Positions 1-7,555 are shown, counted from the first letter of the stretch. The stretch is 26,832 nucleotides of DNA from an uncultured Azospirillum sp. (GCF_946480385.1 NZ_CAMLJP010000089.1:1-26832), one strand, 5' to 3'. Notes: a model not told the origin generated them from the letters alone. Made by a program: numbers and translations.

Positions 1-104
1 CAAGCGGCAAGGACACAGCCTACCCCGCTGACACTCCTACTTTGCGCCAACTCCTAACACTTCTAATCAGTCGCAACACCCTCCCGCAGCACCGCTTGCG
101 CGCA

Positions 105-142
105 CGCGCCGGCCCGCCCGGTCGGAGGGCAAGGCCGGCGCG
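105..142. repeat. Inverted repeat (10-bp arms) in gene-free left edge
   Basis: CGCGCCGGCC at 105-114 pairs perfectly with GGCCGGCGCG at 133-142 around an 18-base loop. Neither strand has a T-run after it, so it is not a classical intrinsic terminator. It could end transcription from a gene left of the window or be a chance GC-rich dyad. I see no coding sequence between 1 and 249. Confidence 0.35.
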
Positions 143-204
143 GGATTTGAGGCGGAATACTCGCGGTTCACGACAATTCTTCGTCGAGCGCGCGTGCAAA
201 ACCA

Positions 205-243
205 CCCGCCGGGATGCGATCCTGTGGGTGGCATCCCGGCGGG
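205..243 (-). terminator. Rho-independent terminator of metB
   Basis: A perfect 13-bp stem (CCCGCCGGGATGC at 205-217 with its complement at 231-243) closes a 13-base loop. On the minus strand the stem is followed by TGG and then TTTT. It starts 6 bp after the metB stop codon, as expected for the terminator of this leftward gene and perhaps of the whole leftward gene row. Confidence 0.8.
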
Positions 244-249
244 AGAACT

Positions 250-1419
250 TCAAAAGAAGCTTTTGGAAACCGCCTCCAGGGCTTGGTCCAAATCCATGAG
301 GAGATCACTTTCTCCTTCCAGGCCGACGGACAGCCGCAGCAGGCTGTCGTCGATGCCGGCCACCCGCCGCGCCTCGACTCCCATGCTTGCATGCGTCATC
401 GTCGCCGGGTGGGCCACGAGGCTTTCCACACCGCCGAGAGACTCTGCGAGCGTAAACAGCCTGACTGATTCCACGAAGCAGCGCGCGCCGTCAGCGCCCC
501 CCTTGATGTTGAAGCTCAACATCGCCCCGAAGCCACGCTGCTGGCGCACCGCAGTGGCGTGACCGGGATGGGACGGCAGCCCTGGATAATGCACCGCGTC
601 CACGCAGGGATGGCGATCCAAGAAATTGGCGATGGCAATGGCATTGCGCTGCTGGTGCTCCAGCCTGGGAAACAGCGTTCTCACGCCGCGCAACGTCATG
701 TAGGCGTCGAATGGCGAGCCGGTGACGCCGGTCGCATTGGCCCAATCCTCAAGGTGTTTCAGGTCCTGCGGGTCTGCGGCGATGAGGGCTCCCCCCACGA
801 CATCCGAATGACCGTTGAGATATTTGGTGGTCGAATGGATGACGAAGTCCGCTCCCAGCGCAATGGGTTGCTGGAGCGCGGGCGAAAGGAAGGTGTTGTC
901 GACGGCGACCTTGGCTCCCACCGCCCTGCCCTGCTCGGCAATCCGGGCGATATCCGTGACCCGCATCAGCGGATTGCTCGGGGTTTCCAGGATAACCAGA
1001 GCGGGCCGCCGTTCGAGAGCCGCCGCCAAGCTCGCTTCGACGTTGTGGTCGACGAACACCACGTCGAAATGGCCCTTTGCCGCACGCATGGAGAGCAAGC
1101 GATAGGTGCCACCGTAGCAATCATGTGGGGCAACCACCAACTGCCCAGGGGTGAGCATCGTCAGCAGCAGATCGACCGCAGCCATGCCCGTGGCGGTGAT
1201 CACGGCGCCGGCGCCGCCCTCAAGTTTCACCAGGGTATCGGCAAGCTGATCACGTGTCGGGTTCGCCGTCCGCGAGTAGTCGTAAGATCCGGGCTTCTCA
1301 AAGCCGGTAAAGCGGTAGGTGGTCGACAGGTAGATCGGTGGCGTCACCGCACCGAACGCCGTATCGCTCCCGATGCCGTTGGCTGCGGCAATCGTTTGCG
1401 CAGTTTTGTCGCTCTTCAT
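250..1419 (-). CDS. metB: Cystathionine gamma-synthase-type PLP enzyme
   Basis: The 389-residue product matches the Cys/Met-metabolism PLP enzyme family and reads closely like E. coli MetB (386 aa). Expected reaction: gamma-replacement on an O-acylated homoserine with cysteine to give cystathionine, in the cytoplasm. Visible motifs are the N-terminal SRTANPTRDQLA segment, LEGGAGAV, VAPHDCYGG, ETPSNPLMRV, DNTFLSPALQ, and the PLP-lysine motif HSTTKYLNGHSDV with Lys199. The C-terminal SLGGVESL and HPATMTHASM blocks are also present. Closely related cystathionine gamma-lyases and O-acylhomoserine sulfhydrylases share the fold, so the exact reaction is inferred from the MetB-like blocks. It is the last gene of the leftward row after soxR, with 389 bp between them, so it probably has its own promoter. 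A strong terminator follows. Confidence 0.88.
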   Translation of the reverse strand: MKSDKTAQTIAAANGIGSDTAFGAVTPPIYLSTTYRFTGFEKPGSYDYSRTANPTRDQLADTLVKLEGGAGAVITATGMAAVDLLLTMLTPGQLVVAPHDCYGGTYRLLSMRAAKGHFDVVFVDHNVEASLAAALERRPALVILETPSNPLMRVTDIARIAEQGRAVGAKVAVDNTFLSPALQQPIALGADFVIHSTTKYLNGHSDVVGGALIAADPQDLKHLEDWANATGVTGSPFDAYMTLRGVRTLFPRLEHQQRNAIAIANFLDRHPCVDAVHYPGLPSHPGHATAVRQQRGFGAMLSFNIKGGADGARCFVESVRLFTLAESLGGVESLVAHPATMTHASMGVEARRVAGIDDSLLRLSVGLEGESDLLMDLDQALEAVSKSFF

Positions 1420-1808
1420 GCTCAGTCTCTTCTACTGCGTGTTCCAGCCTGCGCCGAAAGCCGAACCACAGGTGCCTTCCGCATTTGTCGGCGTCGCTGC
1501 ACAGAGATTTCCGGTTCCGTGCCGGGCAATTCGTGGCAGATCGCATGAAGCCTAGGGTGCAGTTGCAAAGAGCAACAGCGAATTTCCCCGATGGTTTGTA
1601 TCTAAAATTTCCATAGCCGTCGCTGAGGTCGGGTGTCCGCATGCATGGCCGGGCCCAGGGCGTGCCATGGCTCTCGCAACGGCAAACCACCGCCACGAGC
1701 CAAAAGCCCGGCTGCCACCGAAGTCTGTCACCCCCAAGTTCCGGATGGGCTGCCGACGCAGGTGGAACCGGGGGTGGCAGGCCCCAAGACACCGCTGTTC
1801 ACCAACCG
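1420..1808. other. Gene-free stretch upstream of metB
   Basis: This 389-bp stretch lies between the soxR stop and the metB start, both on the minus strand. I find no convincing coding sequence. It contains the small dyad at 1562-1576 and should hold the metB promoter. On the minus strand TAGGCT, complementary to 1550-1555, is a possible -10 box. I looked for a SAM-type riboswitch and could not fold one convincingly by eye. Confidence 0.5.
1562..1576. promoter_or_regulatory. Small dyad (possible operator) upstream of metB
   Basis: GTTGC-AAAGA-GCAAC is a 5-bp inverted repeat about 145 bp upstream of the metB start and next to a possible -10 box (TAGGCT on the minus strand). It could be a regulator site, but the arms are short and the identity of any regulator is unknown. 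Confidence 0.25.
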
Positions 1809-2264
1809 TCAAAGCGGGTCGAGCAGTCGCGGGCCCGGACCCGAGGCGGAGAGCACGTCCCAGGGATTCCGCAAGGGACAGTCATTGATCGAGAGACAGC
1901 CACACCCGATACAGTGGTCAAGTTCATCGCGAAGCCGTGCGAGCTTGGTGATCCGGTCATCCAGCTCATCACGCCACGCACTTGACATCCTCCTCCAGTC
2001 CTCGGCGGTCGGCGAACGGTCCTTGGGCAGCACGTCGAGGGCCGCCGCAATCGACCCCAGGGAGAGACCAAGCCGTTGCGCGACCTTTATGACGGCAACC
2101 CGGCGAAGGACATCCCGGGTATAGCGACGCTGATTGCCATCACTGCGCCAGCTTTTTATCAGACCTCTGTGCTCATAGAAGTGGAGTGTCGAAACGGCGA
2201 CTCCCGAGCGCTTCGCCACATCGCCTACGCTGAGATCCCGATCGTAGGTCATTGGATCGAGCAT
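1809..2264 (-). CDS. soxR: Redox-sensing MerR-family activator SoxR
   Basis: This is a 151-residue MerR-family protein. Residues 11-50 form the DNA-binding head ([21 protein letters not shown], then a RRY wing), and a long dimerization helix follows at about 85-117. The C-terminal cluster-binding motif C-X2-C-X-C-X5-C is intact at Cys118, Cys121, Cys123 and Cys129 within CIGCGCLS, followed by CPLRNPWD, which is diagnostic for the [2Fe-2S] protein SoxR. Oxidised SoxR activates promoters with an over-long 19-bp spacer. A matching operator lies at 6396-6417, in front of the winged-helix/frc/acyl-CoA synthetase genes that precede soxR on the same strand. soxR starts 90 bp after the synthetase stop, so it could be read through from that promoter or have its own. 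The second Met (codon 5) is an alternative start, but it lacks a good SD sequence. Confidence 0.92.
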   Translation of the reverse strand: MLDPMTYDRDLSVGDVAKRSGVAVSTLHFYEHRGLIKSWRSDGNQRRYTRDVLRRVAVIKVAQRLGLSLGSIAAALDVLPKDRSPTAEDWRRMSSAWRDELDDRITKLARLRDELDHCIGCGCLSINDCPLRNPWDVLSASGPGPRLLDPL

Positions 2265-2293
2265 GGCCGGTCACATCCCTTGTTGATCTGATG

Positions 2294-2341
2294 TCAGCCC
2301 GAAGCGGCTGATGAAACTTCCACTGCGCCGACGGTGTCGGC
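2294..2341 (-). terminator. Paired hairpins between acyl-CoA synthetase gene and soxR
   Basis: Two small hairpins lie in the 90-bp gap: GCCGAC/GTCGGC (2327-2332 with 2336-2341, 3-base loop) and TCAGCC/GGCTGA (2294-2299 with 2306-2311, 6-base loop). Neither has a clear T-run on the minus strand. They may partly terminate or process the upstream transcript, which would lower soxR expression relative to the enzyme genes. Confidence 0.35.
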
Positions 2342-2354
2342 TCGACCGCCGTGA

Positions 2355-4511
2355 TCAGAGGAGGCCGGCCGCACGGGCCCACTTGTATTTGGCGCCCAGC
2401 ACGGCAACCGGGGTTTCGGTGGTATAAGGATAAGCGACGACGCCGTGTTCATAGAGGAAGGCGGCCGCCTCCTCCACCTGTACGTCGCCAGCCAGAGAAG
2501 CGACGATCGGCTTTTCAATTCCCTTCGCCTTCATCTCTTCCTTGACGTCGACGACGAGTTGGGCGAACACCATCGGCGGCGTGATGATCGTGTGCCAATA
2601 GCCCAGGATCAGGGCATGGATGCGGTCATCCTCCAGGCCAAGGCGGATGGTGTTCTTGTAGGTGGTCGGCGGCTCGCCCCCAGTGATGTCCACCGGATTG
2701 CCGGCGGCCCCGAAGGGCGGGATGAACTTGCGGAACGCCGTGTCGAGGTCGGGTGGCATCGCCATCAATGACAGGCCGTTGTCCACGCAAGCGTCCGACA
2801 GCAGCACGCCGGACCCGCCGGCACCGGTGATGATGACGACATTCTCGCCCTTCGGTGTCGGAAGCACCGGAATGCCACGGGCAAACTGGAGCAGATCCTG
2901 AAGGCTGCGGGCGCGGACGACGCCGCTCTGCGCCAGGACATCCTCATAGATCTTGTCGTTGCCGGCGAGCGCACCGGTGTGGGAACTGGCCGCCCGCGCG
3001 CCCATCGAGGTGCGGCCGGCTTTCAGCACGACCACCGGCTTGGTCTTGGACACCCGCTTGGCGGCATCCGCAAAGGCCCGGCCGTCCTTCAGGTCCTCGC
3101 AATGCATGGCGACGACCTGGGTGTTGTCATCCTGTTCGAAGAAATAGAGCAGATCGTCCTCGTCGATGTCCGACTTGTTGCCGAGACCGACGATGGCCGA
3201 CACACCCATCTTGGCCGAGCGGCTGAAGCCGATGATCGCCATGCCGATCCCGCCGGATTGCGAGGACAGGGCCGCCTTACCCTGCACGTCATAGGGCGTG
3301 CAGAAGGTGGCGCAGAGATTCTTGGGTGTATAATAGAAGCCGTAGATGTTCGGCCCCATCAGGCGCACGTCGTATTTGCGGGCGATCTCGACGATGGCGT
3401 CCTGCCCCTCGACATTGCCCGTTTCAGCAAAACCGGAGGGGATCAGCACGGCGCCCGGGATCCGCTTTTCACCGACCTCGGTCAGGGCCTGCGCGACGAA
3501 TTTGGCGGGGATGGCGAAGACCGCCACATCGATGTCGCCGGGCACATCCTTGACGCCTCGGTAGGCCTTGTAGCCCAGGATGTCGTCGGCCTTGGGGTGG
3601 ATCGGGTATATTTTTCCTTTGTAGCCTCCGTTGATCAGGTTCTTCATCACCGAGTTGCCGATCTTCCCGTCTTCCGACGAGGCGCCGATCACCGCCACCG
3701 CGTCCGGCTTCATGATGCGGTTCATCTGCCGCACGATCTGGTCCGGCTCCGGCCGGTAGCGCGGCGTCTTCGCTTCGAAGTCCAGGACCACGCGCACGTC
3801 GGCGGCGATGGCGCCGTCCTCGCTGGCAAAGACCGGGTTCAGGTCAAGTTCCACGATCTCCGGCACCTCGTCGACAAGGCGGGAGACGTTGACGATCAGA
3901 TCGGCCAGTGTGGCGCGATCGACCGGCTTGCCGCCGCGCACCCCTTTCAGCATGTCCGCGGCCTGGATGCCGTCCAGCATCGACAGCGCGTCCTCCCGCG
4001 TCACCGGCGCCAGACGGAAGGTGATGTCCTTCAGTACCTCGACCAGCACGCCGCCGAGCCCGAAGGCGACCAGCTTGCCAAAGCTCTGGTCGGTGATGGA
4101 GCCGACGATGACCTCGGTCCCGCCCTTCACCATCTGCTGGACCTGGACACCGATCAGCTCGGCCTTCGGGTCATAGGTGCGGGCGCGCCCCATGATGGTC
4201 TTGTACCCGTCGCGCACGGCATCGGCATTGGGAACGCCGACCAGCACGCCGCCGGCTTCCGTCTTGTGCAGGATCTGCGGCGACACGATCTTCATCACCA
4301 CCGGAAATCCCATGCCTTCGGCGAGCCGGACCGCGTCATCGGCGCTGCGGGCCACTCCTTCGCGCGGCACCGGAATGCCGTAGAGATCGCAGAGTTCCTT
4401 GGCTTCCGGTGCGGTCAAGGAGGTACGGCCCTCGGCCTTCGCGGTATCGAGAAGGCGGCGCACCACCTCGGTCGGGTGTCCGACGCGGGTCGGATCGATT
4501 ACGGCAGTCAT
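2355..4511 (-). CDS. Acyl-CoA synthetase (NDP-forming), fused ATP-grasp and CoA-binding domains
   Basis: The 718-residue product belongs to the acetate-CoA ligase (ADP-forming) superfamily. The ATP-grasp part is first (about 1-240: FPVVMKIVSPQILHKTEAGG, GVQVQQMVKGGTEVIVG, ELDLNPVF). The CoA-binding Rossmann domain follows (about 265-390: AVIGASSEDGKIGNS), then succinyl-CoA-synthetase-like ligase domains. These carry the phospho-histidine motif SSHTGALAGND (His511) and ITGAGGSG near 562. It should link hydrolysis of a nucleoside triphosphate to formation of a small acyl-CoA. The substrate cannot be read from sequence. Because the next gene upstream is a formyl-CoA-transferase homologue, oxalate, formate or another small carboxylate is plausible. 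The start at 4511 was chosen because GGAGGG lies 6 bases upstream; the longer reading frame has no SD. It lies 114 bp after frc and is probably co-transcribed. Confidence 0.85.
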   Translation of the reverse strand: MTAVIDPTRVGHPTEVVRRLLDTAKAEGRTSLTAPEAKELCDLYGIPVPREGVARSADDAVRLAEGMGFPVVMKIVSPQILHKTEAGGVLVGVPNADAVRDGYKTIMGRARTYDPKAELIGVQVQQMVKGGTEVIVGSITDQSFGKLVAFGLGGVLVEVLKDITFRLAPVTREDALSMLDGIQAADMLKGVRGGKPVDRATLADLIVNVSRLVDEVPEIVELDLNPVFASEDGAIAADVRVVLDFEAKTPRYRPEPDQIVRQMNRIMKPDAVAVIGASSEDGKIGNSVMKNLINGGYKGKIYPIHPKADDILGYKAYRGVKDVPGDIDVAVFAIPAKFVAQALTEVGEKRIPGAVLIPSGFAETGNVEGQDAIVEIARKYDVRLMGPNIYGFYYTPKNLCATFCTPYDVQGKAALSSQSGGIGMAIIGFSRSAKMGVSAIVGLGNKSDIDEDDLLYFFEQDDNTQVVAMHCEDLKDGRAFADAAKRVSKTKPVVVLKAGRTSMGARAASSHTGALAGNDKIYEDVLAQSGVVRARSLQDLLQFARGIPVLPTPKGENVVIITGAGGSGVLLSDACVDNGLSLMAMPPDLDTAFRKFIPPFGAAGNPVDITGGEPPTTYKNTIRLGLEDDRIHALILGYWHTIITPPMVFAQLVVDVKEEMKAKGIEKPIVASLAGDVQVEEAAAFLYEHGVVAYPYTTETPVAVLGAKYKWARAAGLL

Positions 4512-4625
4512 CTTGATCCCTCCTGGGTGTCTGAGCTCCCGCCTAGCGGGCAGAGGCGAACGGTCGTTGGAAGGGGCGGAGTCTCGGTGCATGTTTTTTG
4601 GGTCGCCGGTTCTGTTTGCCCGGTC

Positions 4626-5903
4626 CTAATCGGCCGCAATGCGCGTCTGGGCAGGCCCCAGCGCGCCGCTTTCATGCGCCTGGGTGATGCTCTGCTCGTC
4701 AAATCCCAGCACGTTGCGCAGGATTTCGTCGGTGTGCTCACCCAGCAGGGGGGAGCGGGTGACCTCCGTCGGGCTGTCGGACAGCTTGATCGGGTTGCCG
4801 ACCGTCAGGTAGCTGCCGCGGGTCGGATGCTCCACCTCGACCAGCGTGCCGGTCTCGTAGAGCGACTTGTCCTCGGCGATCTCCTTCATCGACAGGATCG
4901 GGCCGCAGGGGATGTCGTACTTGTTGAGGATGTCCATGACCTCGAACTTGGTCAGGGTCTTGGTCCACTCCTCCACCGTGCCGAAAATCTGCATCAGCCG
5001 CGGCAGGCGGGCCACCGGGGTGGCGTAGTCGGGATCGGTGATCCACTCCTCCTTGCCGATGACCTTGCAGATCGACTTCCAGACCGGAGCCTGGGCGATG
5101 AAGTAGATGTAGGCGTTGGGATCGGTCTCCCAGCCCTTGCACTTCAGGATCCAGCCCGGCTGGCCGCCGCCCGACGCGTTGCCGGCGCGCGGCACCGTGT
5201 CGCCGAACGCGCCGTTCGGGTATTGCGGGTATTCCTTCAGCGGCCCATGGGCCAGACGCTGCTGGTCGCGCAGCTTGACGCGGCACAGGTTCAGCACGGC
5301 GTCCTGCATGGCGGCCAGCACCTTCTGGCCCCGGCCGGTTTCCTTGCGCTGGTACAGCGCGGTGACGATGCCCAGCGCCAGATGCAGACCGGTGCCGCTG
5401 TCGCCGATCTGGGCGCCGGTGACCATGGGCGGGCCGTCGTCGAAGCCGGTGGTCGAGGCGGCGCCGCCCGCGCATTGGGCGACGTTCTCGTACACCTTGC
5501 AGTTCTCGAACGGCCCGGGGCCGAAGCCCTTGACCGACGCGACGATCATCGCGGGGTTCAGCTCCTGGATGCGTTCCCAGGTGAACCCCATGCGATCGAG
5601 CACGCCGGGGGCGAAGTTTTCGACCATCACGTCGCAGGTCTTGATCAGAGCCTCCAGCACCTCCTTGCCCTTGGGCGTCTTGGTGTCGAGGGTGATGGAC
5701 CGCTTGTTGTGGTTCAGCATGGTGAAATACAGGCTGTCGGCGTCCGGCAGGTCGCGCAGTTGGCCGCGGGTGATGTCACCCTCGCCCGGCCGTTCGACCT
5801 TGATGACGTCGGCGCCGAACCAGGCGAGCAACTGGGTGCAGGTCGGCCCCGACTGCACATGCGTGAAGTCGAGAATCCGCACGCCCTGAAGTGCTTTGCC
5901 CAT
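4626..5903 (-). CDS. frc: Formyl-CoA:oxalate CoA-transferase-like enzyme (Frc/YfdW, class III)
   Basis: The 425-residue class III (CaiB/BaiF) CoA-transferase aligns along its length with E. coli YfdW and Oxalobacter Frc. Recognisable blocks are [10 protein letters not shown] (His15, Gln17), [31 protein letters not shown], the catalytic aspartate Asp168 in [41 protein letters not shown] and PLLGEHTDE. It would move CoA between formyl-CoA or a similar donor and oxalate or a similar acid. Deviations from both references: the glycine loop reads SGGGQ (244-248) instead of GGGGQ, FWDGPP reads FDDGPP (Asp155), and DSNTG reads DSGTG. Residue 48 is Gln, as in YfdW, rather than Trp as in Oxalobacter. 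The start at 5903 was chosen because GGGGAGG lies just upstream; an ATG five codons earlier would contain that SD inside the gene. No oxalyl-CoA decarboxylase gene is in the window. Confidence 0.86.
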   Translation of the reverse strand: MGKALQGVRILDFTHVQSGPTCTQLLAWFGADVIKVERPGEGDITRGQLRDLPDADSLYFTMLNHNKRSITLDTKTPKGKEVLEALIKTCDVMVENFAPGVLDRMGFTWERIQELNPAMIVASVKGFGPGPFENCKVYENVAQCAGGAASTTGFDDGPPMVTGAQIGDSGTGLHLALGIVTALYQRKETGRGQKVLAAMQDAVLNLCRVKLRDQQRLAHGPLKEYPQYPNGAFGDTVPRAGNASGGGQPGWILKCKGWETDPNAYIYFIAQAPVWKSICKVIGKEEWITDPDYATPVARLPRLMQIFGTVEEWTKTLTKFEVMDILNKYDIPCGPILSMKEIAEDKSLYETGTLVEVEHPTRGSYLTVGNPIKLSDSPTEVTRSPLLGEHTDEILRNVLGFDEQSITQAHESGALGPAQTRIAAD

Positions 5904-5976
5904 GCATGCCCTCCCCATTACCCCAGGAGCACGCGGGCGCTCCGGAGTTCTCGTTCAGCAGATTTTTCTGAGAAAA

Positions 5977-6000
5977 CCCCCAGCTCACAGAGGGGGCTGG
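5977..6000 (-). terminator. Hairpin between winged-helix gene and frc (possible attenuator)
   Basis: In the 126-bp gap before frc, two alternative small stems compete: CCCCC/GGGGG (5977-5981 with 5992-5996) and CCAGC/GCTGG (5980-5984 with 5996-6000). On the minus strand the first stem is followed by TTTTCTC. This resembles a weak intrinsic terminator or attenuator that would favour expression of the small upstream gene over frc. Confidence 0.4.
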
Positions 6001-6029
6001 CTAATCATCGGATGTGGCTGGTGCCGGCG

Positions 6030-6305
6030 CTATCTGAGCCAGTTCCTTATGGCTTGAATCTTCTGATCGCCTTCACTGGTCCTGGCGTATTGAAGTCCGC
6101 GGTGGGTCATGTATTCGCGAGCGAGTCCTTCGCTGACCAGGTCGATGAGGATCGGTCTGACCACGACCGGCTTCAGGTGCGTGGCCTTCATGATGTCCGA
6201 CAATGATGCCGTCGGGCTCAACGCCTCGGGACCAGGCAGAGCACGCAGGGTGTTGAGCATCGTCCAGTTGATCGTCAATGGCGAGATCATGGGTGGCGAG
6301 ATCAC
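6030..6305 (-). CDS. Small winged-helix-like protein behind a SoxR-type promoter
   Basis: The 91-residue product has no name I recognise. It contains a helix (INWTMLNTLRALPG), a helix-turn-helix-like segment (SLSDIMKATHLKPVVVRPILIDLVSEGLARE, about residues 39-69) and a short wing-like tail ending in a basic helix (IQAIRNWLR). It looks like a minimal winged-helix DNA-binding domain without an effector domain. I place the start at the GTG codon ending at 6305, because AAGGAGG sits exactly 5 bases upstream (6311-6317). A longer ATG reading would put that SD inside the gene. It is the first gene downstream of the SoxR-type promoter and lies 126 bp before frc, so it could be a co-regulator of frc and the acyl-CoA synthetase. 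No signal peptide or membrane segment is seen. Confidence 0.72.
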   Translation of the reverse strand: MISPPMISPLTINWTMLNTLRALPGPEALSPTASLSDIMKATHLKPVVVRPILIDLVSEGLAREYMTHRGLQYARTSEGDQKIQAIRNWLR

Positions 6306-6370
6306 AGGTTCCTCCTTTCTCACGGCAGGGCCGCGGCCCGGAATGGGCAAGGCTAGGGAATCCGGTAGCG

Positions 6371-6382
6371 ATCGATATCGAT
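6371..6382. promoter_or_regulatory. Perfect 12-bp palindrome at the SoxR-promoter start site
   Basis: ATCGATATCGAT is a perfect palindrome that begins 6 bp after the -10 box of the SoxR-type promoter. It therefore covers the expected transcription start and first transcribed bases. This is a typical place for a repressor site; the small winged-helix protein encoded just downstream is a candidate binder. This is inference from position only. Confidence 0.4.
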
Positions 6383-6388
6383 GATTTG

Positions 6389-6419
6389 AGCCTAGGACCT
6401 CAAGCTACCTTGAGGTCAA
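6389..6419 (-). promoter_or_regulatory. SoxR-dependent promoter with SoxR box
   Basis: On the minus strand TTGACC (6414-6419) is the -35 and TAGGCT (6389-6394) the -10, separated by 19 bp (6395-6413). That long spacer is the hallmark of MerR/SoxR-activated promoters. The spacer is filled by a SoxR box, CCTCAAGCTACCTTGAGG at 6398-6415, whose arms match the known CCTCAAG-N4-CTTGAGG consensus exactly. The perfect dyad extends to 9-bp arms (6396-6417). The direction is fixed by the -35/-10 order: it drives the winged-helix gene and probably frc and the acyl-CoA synthetase. Confidence 0.9.
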
Positions 6420-6434
6420 GCGGGGATTTTATAG

Positions 6435-6456
6435 GGCGGAAGAAGATTTTTCCGCC
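6435..6456 (-). terminator. Hairpin in gene-free stretch 6306-6618, possible end of the RES operon
   Basis: GGCGGAA (6435-6441) pairs with TTCCGCC (6450-6456) around an 8-base loop. A second stem, CGCCCC/GGGGCG, lies at 6469-6489. Both lie downstream of the RES gene on the minus strand and just upstream of the SoxR promoter, so they may insulate the two units. Neither has a good T-run. The rest of 6306-6618 contains no coding sequence I can support. Confidence 0.35.
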
Positions 6457-6618
6457 TCCGACGGATCACGCCCCATCGTGCAAGGGGCGGGGGGCTCCGG
6501 GAGAAATAGACGGTTCGGCTTCGGTATAAGTTGGGCAGAACTGGAACAGGGCGCTGGTGCAGGGCGGTTCAGTTCCACAATTCCCCCGCAGCACAAGGGC
6601 CAGAGATTTGCGCCAGTC

Positions 6619-7104
6619 TCAAAGGGCCGGCGCAAACAAGCGGGCATCCCAAATCACGGGCCGTGGCCGGGACGCACGGATGTCGGCGAAGTCCGGGTGA
6701 AGCTGGTTGATCAGGAGGTTGCGCTCGAATCCCATGGCCGGGTGCGACGGCACGATCAGGACCGCCGATCGTCGATTGTCGTACCACGCGTCGCCATAGG
6801 CTTGGCTGGCCGCGTAGCCGGGATCGTCCCACCCGGGCACGTCGCCCGGACCGATCTCCTCGACCGCGACGTGCCCCGGAACGAAGATCTTGGCGAACTG
6901 CTGCCCGGCCGGAATCCGGCCGATCCGTGTGTGCGCCAGCTTTTCCAGCATCGCGGTGGCGAAGCCAAGTCCGGCATAGACGACATGACGCCCCTTGGAG
7001 TTCCAGCGGCCGCCGGTCTTGAAGGCCCCGCCGCCATCCAGCAGCGGAAAGCGGTCGTCCGCGATGCGGAACGCCGTCAACGGCCCCGTCGGGTGCGATG
7101 GCAT
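6619..7104 (-). CDS. RES-domain toxin of a Xre-RES toxin-antitoxin pair
   Basis: The 161-residue RES-domain protein contains the conserved Arg (AFRI, Arg13), GGRWNSKGRHVVYAG (Arg33, Tyr43), AMLEKLAH (Glu54) and RRSAVLIVPS (Ser113 or Ser120). These match the Arg/Glu/Ser residues that name the family. Characterised RES toxins (Pseudomonas putida Res, Mycobacterium MbcT) destroy NAD+, stopping growth. The gene is full length for the family. It starts 3 bp after the stop of the Xre/ParS-type antitoxin gene, so the two are co-transcribed and probably translationally linked. Which NAD+ cleavage chemistry it uses (hydrolysis or phosphorolysis) cannot be told from the sequence. Confidence 0.88.
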   Translation of the reverse strand: MPSHPTGPLTAFRIADDRFPLLDGGGAFKTGGRWNSKGRHVVYAGLGFATAMLEKLAHTRIGRIPAGQQFAKIFVPGHVAVEEIGPGDVPGWDDPGYAASQAYGDAWYDNRRSAVLIVPSHPAMGFERNLLINQLHPDFADIRASRPRPVIWDARLFAPAL

Positions 7105-7107
7105 GGC

Positions 7108-7545
7108 TTACGCGGGCAATCCATGCAGGATCGCGTCGAGAATGTCCTCGACATGCCGGGCGCCGAATTCGTCGACGGCCACCTCGATGGGTGCACGATC
7201 GGCGAGTTCCGGGTGCGGCGTCGTCAACCACTGCCGGGCATCCTCGGCGTTCCGCCACACGTACTCTGCGTGTGCGATGACGTTCGCCACGCGCGCCGTG
7301 CGCTCGCCTTCGGCCGGGGTGAGCCGTCCCTCCCGCAGGCGGCGCTTCAGCGTTCCCTCCGGCACGATGCGGTTCATCAGCATCCGGCGCGCTGCCGGAT
7401 CGGTGTAAACATGTTTGGCAACTTGGTCGAGGGCGTCGACGGTCACCCCCTCGCCGATGCGGCGCAGCAGATCCATCGGCGTGGTGACGGCACCGCCGAA
7501 CGTGGCGCGGCCCCCCATGACGTTGACAATCTCCTGAATCTGCAC
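7108..7545 (-). CDS. Xre/MbcA/ParS-type antitoxin of the RES pair
   Basis: The 145-residue protein ends in the antitoxin/toxin-binding domain typical of partners of RES toxins (about residues 90-145: HAEYVWRNAEDARQWL, then HPELADRAPIEVAVDEFGARHVEDILDAI). The N-terminal half (about 20-80) contains a helical Xre-like region with IVPEGTLKRRLREGRLTPAEGERTARV. Such antitoxins neutralise the toxin by binding its active site, and the complex usually represses its own promoter. The start is the GTG ending at 7545, preceded at 5 bases by GGAGG (7551-7555). An in-frame ATG nine codons later is an alternative. A palindromic promoter region lies directly upstream. Confidence 0.85.
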   Translation of the reverse strand: MQIQEIVNVMGGRATFGGAVTTPMDLLRRIGEGVTVDALDQVAKHVYTDPAARRMLMNRIVPEGTLKRRLREGRLTPAEGERTARVANVIAHAEYVWRNAEDARQWLTTPHPELADRAPIEVAVDEFGARHVEDILDAILHGLPA

Positions 7546-7555
7546 CGCCGCCTCC

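Noticed and set aside
742..770. CCTCAAG string inside metB resembling half of a SoxR box.
   Set aside because: There is only one half-site, it lies in coding sequence, and no matching arm or 19-bp-spaced promoter is near.
1420..1640. Possible SAM-responsive riboswitch upstream of metB.
   Set aside because: Alphaproteobacterial met genes often have SAM-II elements, but I could not find the required pseudoknot pairing by eye. A covariance-model search would decide.
2979..6206. A 1075-codon open frame on the plus strand.
   Set aside because: It lies antisense to the acyl-CoA synthetase and frc genes, which have clear family motifs. The translation is His/Asp/Arg-rich and low in family-like blocks, as expected from the reverse frame of GC-rich genes.
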